A stretch of DNA of 64,000 nt from Anadara kagoshimensis (taxonomy: Eukaryota; Mollusca; Bivalvia; Arcoida; Arcidae): the NCBI GenBank assembly GCA_021292105.1, contig CM037865.1, positions 68,865,356 through 68,929,355 of the forward strand, in the 5' to 3' direction. Shown one piece after another: positions 12,684-25,492 of the stretch; the stretch's first letter is position 1, and every line of letters starts with the position of its first letter. Made by a program: the position numbers and the translations under genes. The notes beneath the pieces were generated by a model. It searched no databases. It was not told the origin of the DNA and worked only from the letters and a program-made list of their open reading frames with translations.

Positions 12684-15600
12684 CTACAAAAAGAAAAATC
12701 GATAATAATTTATGGAAGAAAATTTATGGTTTTATGATGCCATTTCTTGTAAAAAACATTTTCAAGGGAATTAATTTGGAAACAAGATATCAAACCTTAT
12801 AATAAAATTGTTTTCGTACCATTGACTGCGAAAACAAATACAACAGTAAGTGATTTTTGATGATGCGAATTTAAAGAAGAAAAACAGATAAAACATATTC
12901 CAGGGATTAATTTGAAAACAAGTTCTTCTCCGACCTTGTAATAAAACTGTTTTTGTACCATTGACTGCGAAATAACTGCGACTGTTAGTGCTCTGTTACA
13001 GTGTTAACTTGTAAATCAAGTCACACAATTATGTTGATAATTATCTGTAAAAGACTATGAATTTGTTTTTAAGGTCACGGTATTAACAAGTTCCCGTCAC
13101 ATTTAAACATAAGACGTCAACGATCGCTTTAGGTCACGTATTGTTTGCTTCCTCTAATTGTCTAAATGGTCATTTCTAATAAACCCGGAAATGGCTTTGT
13201 TACTTTTCTCTCAAACAAGACACTGTCGTTTCATACTAGTCATTAGACACAATAACTAAGGAGTAGATAGTACATTACCTGAAGGTAAAGATTTGACTGT
13301 GGGTTTTATGTCAACTGTTACAACTGGCTCTGGACTTCCTTCATATAAACCAAAGAATCCAAGGTGTGGACTAATTACTCTTGCCACAAGTTTTTCTAGT
13401 TTGGCATAATTCTCAGAAGGTGGGTTTCCATCATGTACGCTCTGAAACGAACACGATAAAAAATGGAAAAGTAAATTCAATGAATTTGGATTCCCTGTCA
13501 GCAGGGTCTTCTTTGTGATTTGCACTTATGTTCAAAGGCCAATAACTCCCAGGAAAACTACCAAACCAACTCGGGTTAACGATATGCGCATTTCCTATCA
13601 ATGTTGTTGATTTGCAGCAAGTTTCATAAAATAGTACTTCATAGTTTTAGAGAATATGCGCTGACAAGATTTTAAGACGGACGGACAGAAACTCGAATTT
13701 ATTACCCCTCTTTCTTCGAAAGGCGGGAGATAATTAATAGAACTGGAATCATCCGCTTAAATAAAATGTTATGTAACAAGATTTGTTGATTTCTAAGTAT
13801 TTACAAATCGTACATGTGAAAAAGGATTATTTCTATAATTGTTTCTGAAGGAAGTGTTAATAAATTGTTCATCAAAATATAAATTTAAGACAAACTTACA
13901 TTGTATCTGAGATAATTTTATACATTGTTGATTTGAAGTCTTTAATCGTTAAAAATGGTTAAGACAAATACCAATCCATGTTTGAATCTCAATCACAAAA
14001 GCAAAGCAAATTTTTTACGCTAAACTGGCAAACTTAGTTAAATACATCCTGGACACCAGGGAAATGAGGCCAGGAGCTCCGGAAAGGTATATGGTGTAAA
14101 TAATGTAATATACATAGTAGGTACCTGTAATACTAACAACATTTGTACTATGGCTGGTGGTACGTCTTCCTTTTCTATAGTGTTCAAAGTCTCTGAAAGG
14201 TAACATTTACAAGTGATAATCAAAAACATACATACTACTCCATGCCCGAATCACAATCCGGAAGCAAAGTAAAAACTTTGGAACTGACAAGTTAGGTTAG
14301 ACACGTGATCTTCCACCAGGGAAGTGAGGCCGGGTGCTCCAGAAGGGTAAGCACCCTCTGTTTAGGTAGCTACACCCGCCACGTGTGTAATCAAAATTGT
14401 GTGAAAGGAACATGGAACTATGAGACGTCAAATATATCCAGGACAATTCTGATAAGTATTGTCGCACTACAGACATAAACATGCGTCTTCCAGGATATGT
14501 ATTACTCAATAGAAATATGTGTTGCCCTAGCTACTGTATATTTATCAACACCTACGCAAATAATGTCCTTTCAAACTTGATATGTACAACTTACTTACAA
14601 CATGTATAAATGAAAAAAAATATATAGCAAAATGGGGCAAAACTTGACATTGTCTGATCCCAGACTGTTAATTTAAACACAAACCCGTATTATGAAAATT
14701 GGATAGATAATGACCACAAAGTACCAACTTACCATTCATACCGACTTTAAGTACAACTGTATCTCTGAATTCCAGCATTGTCACCTTACGTATGGAAAAA
14801 TCTTGGGTCTGAAAATAATAGTTGTCAAATTAATTCAATTGATACAATTGTAAACGCCATTGTGTTCTGTTGTAAGATACTCCTTTGTGTTGACATCTGT
14901 TCAGTAACAGTTCTGGTATTGGTACAATGTAATTAAATAAAGATATACCGAATTACGTAGAGAATAACAAATAAAATAGATTAAAGTCCGAAACACCTAA
15001 TATCTCGTGTAAACTTGTAACCAATGGTAACCATGGTAACAACAGACCTGATGACTCCTGGGATTAAAACACTTCTCACTTTTAGTTCTTAAAAGTCCAT
15101 GTATTGATTTTAACATAGATTTCTTAATTAGTTTCTTAACAAATGTAATACATTAAGCCATTCGTCTAAAGTCTAACTTTCGAAGTTTTATTCATGATCG
15201 TTTATGCGGTATCACCAGTTTGTTCATTGTCTAAAAAAATCGGTTTCATAATTTTGGTTCAAGTACTACTGACAAAGGTATGCCAAAACGGCGTTTGTGC
15301 TGTAAAATTAATACTGGTATAATACGTAATATTACTAAATATATGGTAGATGATGTACCGATGTTTCAAGTTTGCAATGAAGAAATCAGTCACAACCTAT
15401 TGTCCATTGAGTAAATGATGCCAAAATTTTTAATTTTGAAACAATACTTACCGGAAGTTCATATAACATGGCTTGAAGTGTTGGTAATATCGTTGTGTAA
15501 AAATACTGCCACTGATCACACATCTTCTTAAGTAACACCATACCTACAATAACAAAATAAACCAACACAAACAATTAAAAGTAAAAAAAACAAACAAACG

Positions 15601-17454
15601 TCAATCCATGTCAAAAACATAATCCCAAATCAAAGCAAAAACTTTGAAGACCATAAATCAAATAGGTAAACATCCACAGAGAAGTGAGGCCGAGTGCTCA
15701 GGGTAAGCTCCTCCTGTTTAACTAGCTACATCCGCCACATGTGAAATCGAAATTGAGAATGAAAAAACATTGAAATATTTGAACTATGGGACGTCAAATA
15801 TAGCCAGGGTAATTTCAGATACAGAGACATCATACCTATTACCAATATTGTGATGACGACAAAAAGCGCTCATTAAGAGATACCGGGTATTAAAAGCAAA
15901 TACTAATTGACCTTCACTGAGCGTTATGAATTGTTTGGAAAAATGACGATGGCAAGGGTTCTCGCGCCAAAATTAAAATGGCTTAACAAGGTGACATTTT
16001 GGGTGGTGGACCATGGTATGGAGTTCTCTTGTCATCTTAGATACCAAATACAATGATATCGTTATATCATCTTTAGAATATAAAGAAAAAACTAAAACTC
16101 TTTACATTGTACAAACTGATGGCCGATTTCATTCGTACATAAAAAGTTTTATTTATTTAGTTTGGTGTAATCATTTTAAACGTTCTTACTCGGATAGCTT
16201 ACCCAGATCGTTTTTCATTCCTTCTCTTAGAATAACCATTCCTTTCTTTATCAGTTTATCCTTAAAACGAAAATAGAAGAATATTCAATTTGCTGCACTG
16301 TTTTCGAATTTCCGTTTAATAAATTGTTAATTAACTGTGAATTACTGTGTTATATTGACTGCATTTGAGGAAGTGTGGTTTATATAAAAGGGATGCAGTT
16401 GAATGGTATTACATCCGATAAAGATCAAACTACAAATCTGCTTCTAAAATTTATAAATTATGGAGGACAAGCAATAAACTGATGGAAATCTTAAAATAAA
16501 ATGACCAGAAATGTTGTCCAAATTTTGAACCAAACACAAAAATAAAATAAATAAGAACAAAACATTCAGACCTGGCCAATTTTATTTTGTCCCAGCCATT
16601 TATATGTAGATATATGGTAAGTTATGCCATGCAGATATCAAAGTTTATTTTGATAAAGTGAAATACATGTACTTTGGTCTTAAGATTTACAATTGCATTC
16701 ACTATTTACATAAAAAACCATTCTATATACCTTAGTGAGTAATAACGCCAGGAATATTTATACTATATTTTAGAAGACTGTCGACGGTTAAGATAAGGTT
16801 TATGTGAATGTATAATCCCGAAGGTTTAAAATATTGACTGGATCTTATCTTAATTGAATTATTATTCACGAATTCACGATTATTACTGTATAGACGAAAA
16901 AAAAACACCAGATAAAGGTTTTATGTAGCATAAAAGCAAATTAGAATTGTAATTGGAGATTAAACATTGGTCTTGTCATACAGACTTAATGCTTCGGGTA
17001 AAATGACATCATGCATGTCATAAATGCATCAATTTATAGCATATGCTGATAATCATTTATTGTGGAATGTATGACATCACGGCAAATAAAACAAAAGTTG
17101 TGAAAAACCAAGTTTGGTTGTCGAATGCTGTATTACATTTTCTAGTAGACAATTATGTACTTCATGGCTTTTTTAGTAAAAGGCATTATTTGAACATGTA
17201 AAAAAACAAACGGTATTTAAGAACACATTCGTCATTTGAAGAGTTTGACAGGTTTCAATAAAGGTATAATAAAATAAGGGAGACACTTCCGATGCAATCG
17301 AATTATTGTGTAAATGTCTACAAGTAGGGTAAATGGGCGCAAAATAATAAGTACGGGGTCATGACTAAGTACACGAGTACTTAAAAAGTGAAATTAATTT
17401 CAAATCATATAACAATTCTTCAGCGTTAAGTGTTTTAACTTAACTGAAAATGTC

Positions 17455-17495
<41 letters not shown>

Positions 17496-20400
17496 GGGCG
17501 AGACAATAATACCACCGTGATATATCATGTACATATTGTATGACCGACATAACTAGCTCAAATCAATAGCATAATTAGATCATAATCTTAAATGTTGATT
17601 TGAGACTCATTAGTCTGAGTGGTGTTTATCATCAACAATGACAATAAAAATATTTTAGTTCTCTGTATACAAACCTTATAGTAATCAATAATTAATGGAC
17701 CTGCCTCAGTCTTGACTAGATTTCTACAACAACAAAATACCAATACACATCATCATTATCACATATTTCAGTATACATTGTGAAATTGGGTTAATTTGGA
17801 CAAATTCTGGAAAGTGGGCGAAGTTCCTGATTCCCTGCGTCATTGACAAGTACAAATATACATTGGGAAAATTTGATTATTTGAAAATTTCAGCATGTAC
17901 AAATTCTGAATAGTGGTTGCAATTCCTGATAAGCTTTGCTCTAAACGCACATTTATGTATTGGGAAACTTGGTTAATTTGGAACTTAATTCAGACTGTAA
18001 ATGTTCTAGAGGGTTAGTTTTCAGTTCCACGTATCCATTGGTATTAACATGTCATATACCATTTATTTTAATGTAATCATAAAATACATTCAAAAAAGGT
18101 ATATGACAAACATACATTCGGAAAATGGGTTTATTTGGAACTTTCAGCATTGGTATATATTCTAGAATGCGATTGCGGTTCTTGGTGTCCAAAATGTGAA
18201 GTAGTATATATGTTAAACATGTCACTAATTAAGACACTGATAGTAGTAGTGCTAGTTAAACCAGTTGCACTATTTCAATAAAAGGATCAAACAATCTTGT
18301 ACAAATGCTCATAAACAATGGTAAAAGCAGTAAAACATGTTATAACTTCCTATATGCTTGACCTTTGACCTTTTTCTTTTTATACATGTAAATGGGTTAC
18401 ATCAGTATTTAACATGTTTTGTTGTGCATTCCTCGTATAACTGGTTGTATGTTGTAAGTCCATGTCCGGTTATGCACAACCACGTAACATGAGTCTTACC
18501 TGACATTTTCTTGTAAGACAGATAATTCGTATTCTTGTAACTTCTTTTTCTGAAAAAGCTGAATAACAGCAATCTGTATGCTGGAATATAATTATAACAT
18601 CATTTATATAGTAAACTACAACAGGCGTAAGTCATGTTTCTCATAACTACCACTAAATTACAGAGCAAAAATAAGCAAACTAATAAAAAACAAAAAAATC
18701 ATATGAAAAATCTTTTAAAATGCCATTTTTCTTGCTTTTTAATTGTAAATTCTTTGGTGAACTGAAAAGACAGGTATTTGAAATACTAGTAAGCAAGACT
18801 CATTCAGTCAGTCAGTCACTCGCTCAGTCATTCTTAAACAATACTGTCATATTATAATTTTTTAATTTTCTGAATGAAATAGTCAAAAATTATAATATGA
18901 CAATACCATAAATATGCGAAAAAAACTTGTATTTAGTATACACGAAGATTGTTTATATTATCAACGCATCATGTTAAATGCAGAAGGACAACAACAACAT
19001 TTACTCAGCAAAACCAGATAAATAAGATTTATGAAGTAATGTAACTTATGTTACACATTAAATAACTTATAAGCTCATTCATGTCACTGAGTGTGCAATC
19101 TGAAATCATTTGTATTCTCGGCATGAATCATTTTATTTTTCTATAACCACATTACGAGGACACAAATGGCGCCATAATCCGAATGCACTTTTCAATGTTA
19201 TTGACAGTGACGTGTGCTTGCAGGTGAAATGAAAAATACAAAATGAAAGGATAAATTTTGTTGTGGATAAGAGTTAGAAAAATGATCAAAACTTAAAATT
19301 CAATTTAAAATTCATATTTAAACCATTTAGATTTCTTTCATTTCATGAACGATTTAGTTTGGTTTTGCCAGACCTACGACTTATTTGGATGCATGTAGTG
19401 TAGAAACAAACACTGTACATTTTATATTAAAAATAAAAAAAATCGTATAAATGTTAAAACGTCAATGCAATAAGCAAACAGATAATAATGTCAAATTATA
19501 CATTTTAGAAACTTCTGAATGAAATAATTAAAAATTAATATTGCAACAACTTTTCATATTATATTTGTTGTAACTACAGTCAAACCTGTCTATAAAGGCA
19601 AAACAAGGGAACAAGTAAAAGTGGACTTTATGGACAGATGGCCTTTATATACAGGTTCAAATAATACAAATAAGATCTTGGGATACAATTCTACTGACCT
19701 TTATAAGCAGGTGGCCCTAATATAGAGGTGATCTTTAAGGCAGTCTGGACTGTATTTTATTCAGAAAATTCAAAAATGAATATGACAATATTCTTTATAC
19801 AACACGCTAGGACTCCATAAATTTAAAATAATTAGTAGCCAAATTTCCAAAATTTGTGAAAATATAGTCCTTTTTAAAGTATTTTTCCACAAATTTGCTA
19901 AAATAGGTTACTTTTTGAGAGAATTCCTCAGAAATTAGTAGCCAATGGCGATTTTGTCTACCAAGAATGGAAACATAGCAACTCTTTATATAAGAGGTTC
20001 TCTTTAACTATGAATTACAAATTTATATAGTTGTCATATACCATTTTTGAATGTATTTTATGATATAATTTAAACATAGTGATACTAATTGTACACTGCT
20101 GCTGCTTATCATCGGTATATTGTACAATTTTGTTTGACGTAAATCAACATATACTGTGTCATACTACCTTTCTAAGAAACCATTTTTGGAGGGATTGTCC
20201 AGAGCCGTTCCAGGTGACATCCGCAGAAAGGACGGGGCTGTAGAACCTCTACGTCCCAACAATGACTGGTTCTTCCAAGCATCGGCGATATTGGCTAGAC
20301 TATGCCTGAAATAAAACAGAGAGAACAAAACTAAATATACATTATATTATAGAACATTATTGTACATGATCTGAATATCTCAGTTGCAATTTTGTAATAA

Positions 20401-21182
20401 TCATACAGACTGTATAGTCAACAAACTTATTTTGTAAATAAATAGATCGAAAGATTCGTCATGACTTGTAGAGTGTTAAGAATTTTGCCAATTTCCATTG
20501 ACATCACCAATACGCTATTGAAATGTTTAGAAATAGCGTTTATTATGATGTAACTACATGCAATGCCGTGACGAAAAAATAACAACTCGCGATTGTAATA
20601 AACCATCATTAGAGTGTATTTGTTACATTTGTCATATTATTTCATAAAAATTCAAACATTCATAAATTGTAATTCAAACAAAGAACTTTTAACCATTGGA
20701 GTGTTTAGAATTTGTAGTGCTGTACCCTAGTGTCAAACCGTGGTGAGAAAACTAGCAACTTACAATCGTACTTAACTATTATTATGAGTTTGTTTTTAGG
20801 ATAGTTTATTTGTTACATTATAAATACTGTTAATCAAACAGAGAACTGTACATTATTTTAAACCACTGAAATGTTTAAAATTGGTATTGCTGTACCATAC
20901 TGTAGTTCCATACTGTGGTGAGAAAACTAGCATGTAAGCATTATTATCAGTTTGTTTAGCACGGCAATGGTATCTATAGCACCGTGGACATCATTTAAGA
21001 TCGTTTATTTGTTCCATTTATGTCACACAATTACAATAATTCTATTTTTGGCTTGTTTATTCCTTAATGTTTGTTGTCAACGGAAGTCGCCACATGCGTA
21101 AGGCATATCGGCTTTGGTCTCAGAACACAGATTCACATACAAAAACGGTAGTTAACATTAATATAGGAATAACTGTCAGCGT

Positions 21183-21228
<46 letters not shown>

Positions 21229-21316
21229 GTATACTCTCTTTTTCTCCATTGTGTACTCTCTCTCTCTCCATTGTATACTCTCTCTCTCCATCGTATATAC
21301 TCTCTCTTCATTGTAC

Positions 21317-21370
<54 letters not shown>

Positions 21371-24300
21371 ATTCGTGTATACCGTGGATTAAATGATTGA
21401 CCTTTTGTGTTATTTGATACTGGTATCAGATACAAAACACATTTATATGCTTAATTTAATTAATAATGGTGTGAAAAAATAATCTACACGCACTGGAAAA
21501 CCCCCGCAATTTTAAGGCGAAAAGTCCCTAACTGACGTACTTTCTAATCGCCATTGAAAAGCCAAAACTATCATTATCACATTTATATTCTAAAATCGAC
21601 ATTTTTGATTTTCTTTCTTTATTTCGTTATCAAATATATTGAACACTTCCACCAAGTACTGAAGAAATGTTACGTAGACCATTAAAAAGATTAATCCGAT
21701 CGATTCAGCCTGGGAGAAAGTTATAAAGAACGTATGACTAAATTTTAAATTAGTATTTTTCAAAACATAACTGTGACATTTGATCAAAAAGACATCAAAT
21801 CAAACATCAATTGGTTTTCCTATTACATTAAGCTTGAGATTTGGTCTTGTTACTAACATTTGTACAGACATAAAATACCAAATAAAACTTAATCCTGCAC
21901 TAAAGTCACGATATCTCACATGAAAATTGACAATAAAAAGACGTATTTATATGAAACAGTTGGTCAGATTTAACATGGTTACTATCATGTGTAGTTTGTA
22001 TATTTTCTTGGTTAGGTGATATTTTCAAGGTCTACCTTTTGTTTGTCTAAAATTACTACCTAGTAAACTGGGTAGTTTCCATGGTGACAAATAACTAAAA
22101 ATATTTAAATTCACCATTAAAATTTCCAAAACAACACAGTGATATACCAGAAAATTAAATCTAGTTGTCTTTTTCCACAAAATGTTAGATGTTGTTACAA
22201 TTTAACATCTTTACAGGGAGGATACTAAGCCATTGTAAGCATATCATTATGCAGTTTGTTGTATTTCAAATAAATTAAATTTTCTCCATGTAAAAGGCTG
22301 AAGGTAGTTATTTTTTAAATGTAACAAAACCACTGCTATATAACCTATGTTGTTTACAATGGGACATGGCGTTTTTAAAATGTACCTTTACAGCATATAT
22401 CTTTTGCGCATTTTATTGCTATAATATCATTAGCTTAATCATAGAAGATTCTGAAGTAACACAGGAGATTATTACACGTTCATATACGCGTGTGTATCTA
22501 TACCGTAAACAAATAAAAGCCTCTTTGGGTCTGTATTGCGATACAAAATGCATTAGCAGGCAATAATTTGATATTCTAGGAGAAAGAAATATTTAAAAAT
22601 CACAACAAGGTAAACTTTGAAAACATCTAGTTGGTGTTTTTAATGTCGCATAGTCAGACAACCTTAGGTTTCGACAGTACATGTATCATGTAACATTAAG
22701 TGAAGTCTGACAACGGCCTTTGCTTCTGACAGTTTCACCTTGCTTTCCAGGGAAACTTGTACAGAAATCGAGGTCTGACCGTAAACCATTGATGCGTTTA
22801 AGACGATGATCTTATCACCTGTATTAAGTCACCTGTGCGATCGCCAGCCCGTTAAGTTACAATGGGAATTAGATATACCCGATTTTCAAATTTAAATTTC
22901 ACCAATAACAATATTATTTTTTAAAAATGTCTGGTTCTCAATGAAAAATACATACTGTCACGAATATTCAAATATAAAAATGATTAAAATATCTTGAAAA
23001 AAATCCATTCCACTTTTTGATTTAAAATATGGTGACATTTTACTCAATTTCCCTATGAAACTCATTAGTAATTTCACAGCACTGTTTTTATAAACAGGAT
23101 TTTTCTTATTAAATATATAGAAAATTGAAAATGTCTGGTTTTCATGATAAAATTCAGCCAAGTCTAAGAACGACCTTTGTTCCGACAGCTACAAATTGCT
23201 TTAACACATTTGCTTTCCACCTCAAAGGTTATACAGTCTTCCCTGAAGGTGAAATTCAAAGCAATCTGACATGAACAGAACTAGTCTTAAGCTTAATGAT
23301 AAACCTTTTTAGTGAAAATGAAATTGGTTTATATATAAATATAGAAACAGTAAATAACACATAATTACTGTGGACAAATTAACAGCCTTAAGCTAACAAC
23401 AAAACTTGTGATATCAACAGATGTTCCTGGAGTAAAGTGATAGCGCCTTCAATGAGGATAGGTGCCGTTGGCGTACAGGTAATAGCGCCTTCAATGAGGA
23501 TAGGTGCCGTTGGCGTACCGGTGATGGTACCTTCAATGTGGATAGGTGACGTTGACGCACCGGTGACAATTTTACTTTATATACTTTTGATCTTCAAATT
23601 AGGAAAGATCCATTTGTCAATTTGAAATCAAGACAAAACTGTCAAGTAACAAATATAAAAATGTATTTATTTTACATTCCCGATTATATAGAAAGAATTA
23701 TCCAATTACATAGTATTATCTAAAGAGCTAAGGTGTTCGATGTAATATCAATGTCCATGTACTGACTCATACATTAATCGTGACTCGCATCACTTGAAAT
23801 GTTTTAACATTTAAACATATGTTTTATCGAGTTCGATACCAAACTTGTACCATGACTGCACGCTGTATTTTGAACTACAGCCACCAGTATCTACGTCATT
23901 TGGGATTCCAATATAACATTAAGTCGACCATTATATGCTCATTCCAAATCCAATACACATGGGATATCTTGATTTTAGATTTATCGATTAAGTCCCTCTT
24001 GTGTTGTATTTAATCAATCAAAAATCAATCAATCAATAAAATCATACGATAATTACACGTGGAAAATGTCCATATAAATTTTGGTGACAGCTTGCAGAAG
24101 GTGATTTCATAAAACGTTCTCCGGGACAGTAATGGCACAAAACATATTTCTTCTGATTAATAACGCCACTCCCTTCGTTAGCCGTAAATATCAAATTAAT
24201 TCTAACAACATAACAACATTATGTGCATTCTGGCTGACACCCACGATGTATGTTTAAACCATAGGGAAGTTTGAGTTATGATTTGTCTACATAATGCGTG

Positions 24301-25090
24301 TTTACAGCACAGAAACTATCCTAAAATTATAACTCAATTAAACGCGTGTTGATGTAATATATACCACCCTACAACTCCTCTCCCACCCCATTTCGGGTAG
24401 TCACCTAGCTGAAGAAGAAAACGGTATGGCCTTTTTGTTCTGAAGGGTACTAAATCAGGAGAAGATAACTCTAAATGCCACGGTTTCATTATCATCACTT
24501 TCACTTTCATTTGCAATTCCTGTCGTGCGTTTCTGGTCATATAATTGTAATTTATTCTGCACATTCTCTTAAGTGGGTGGGCGTATCACACGTCGCTATC
24601 TATGAAAGAAATAGAGGCACACGATATTTGTAGAAGGGTTAGGGAAGTGCCGTTAACAGTGAAAAAACACATAAATGATGCTTGAACGTTTTAAAATATA
24701 AGTAAAATTGAATGTTACTTACGGTTTGTTAGAATATTTTAAATTATTTTCGTTAGTGTTCATATTTCCTTGTCTTTCTCTCTATCTGAGATACCGATAT
24801 AACATGACGATCCACGTGTCTTAATACTGTACTGTGTTATTGACACTTATTATACATAAATATACGATGTTAGTGTGTCTATTCATGATTCACGATTGTT
24901 ATACATATATGACCAAAGTGCATAGTATTTTGTTATAATGGGATGTGGTAATCTTGTGTGTATGATAACACTGATACTCGATCTCAGCCACTCATTGTGA
25001 TACGTCTAATATATAACTCTGTTTTGTTTTTCCTGTTTACACATTTTTCATTTTTATAAAATGTTTGTTGATGTTTATGATGCGCGCACC

Positions 25091-25161
<71 letters not shown>

Positions 25162-25442
25162 GTATGCATGAGCAGAGTTAAAAGTTAAAGTAAACATGAC
25201 ATTCTATAAAGCTATACCCGTTACCTAGAGGGAAACTAATTATCGATAAGATCACAATAGCGTGGTCAAAGTGGTCCGTATCTAGTACGGACATAGTCAA
25301 TTGACTTCTCGAGGACCCTTATCCACGAATAGAATAGCCCTTGGATTGAATTATTTCAGTACAAGTGCCGTGTTCAGTATGAGGGTATATCTTTGATCAC
25401 AATAAACTGCATTTTAAAATGCATTAATAAAGTTGCATTATT

Positions 25443-25492
<50 letters not shown>

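Noticed and set aside
16013-16276. 87-codon plus-strand frame
   Set aside because: Antisense to PRR5-like exon 5, which has family-level similarity and consensus splice sites on the minus strand.
16640-16700. Alternative micro-exon for the PRR5-like gene (NLKTK)
   Set aside because: Looked similar to the expected NQLLTK but ended in the wrong phase; the exon at 16203-16260 fits sequence, splice sites and phase.
21067-21396. Frame rich in Leu-Ser / Arg-Glu
   Set aside because: Translation of TC/GA and CA microsatellites; the same holds for frames at 24984, 46711-47014 and 53790.
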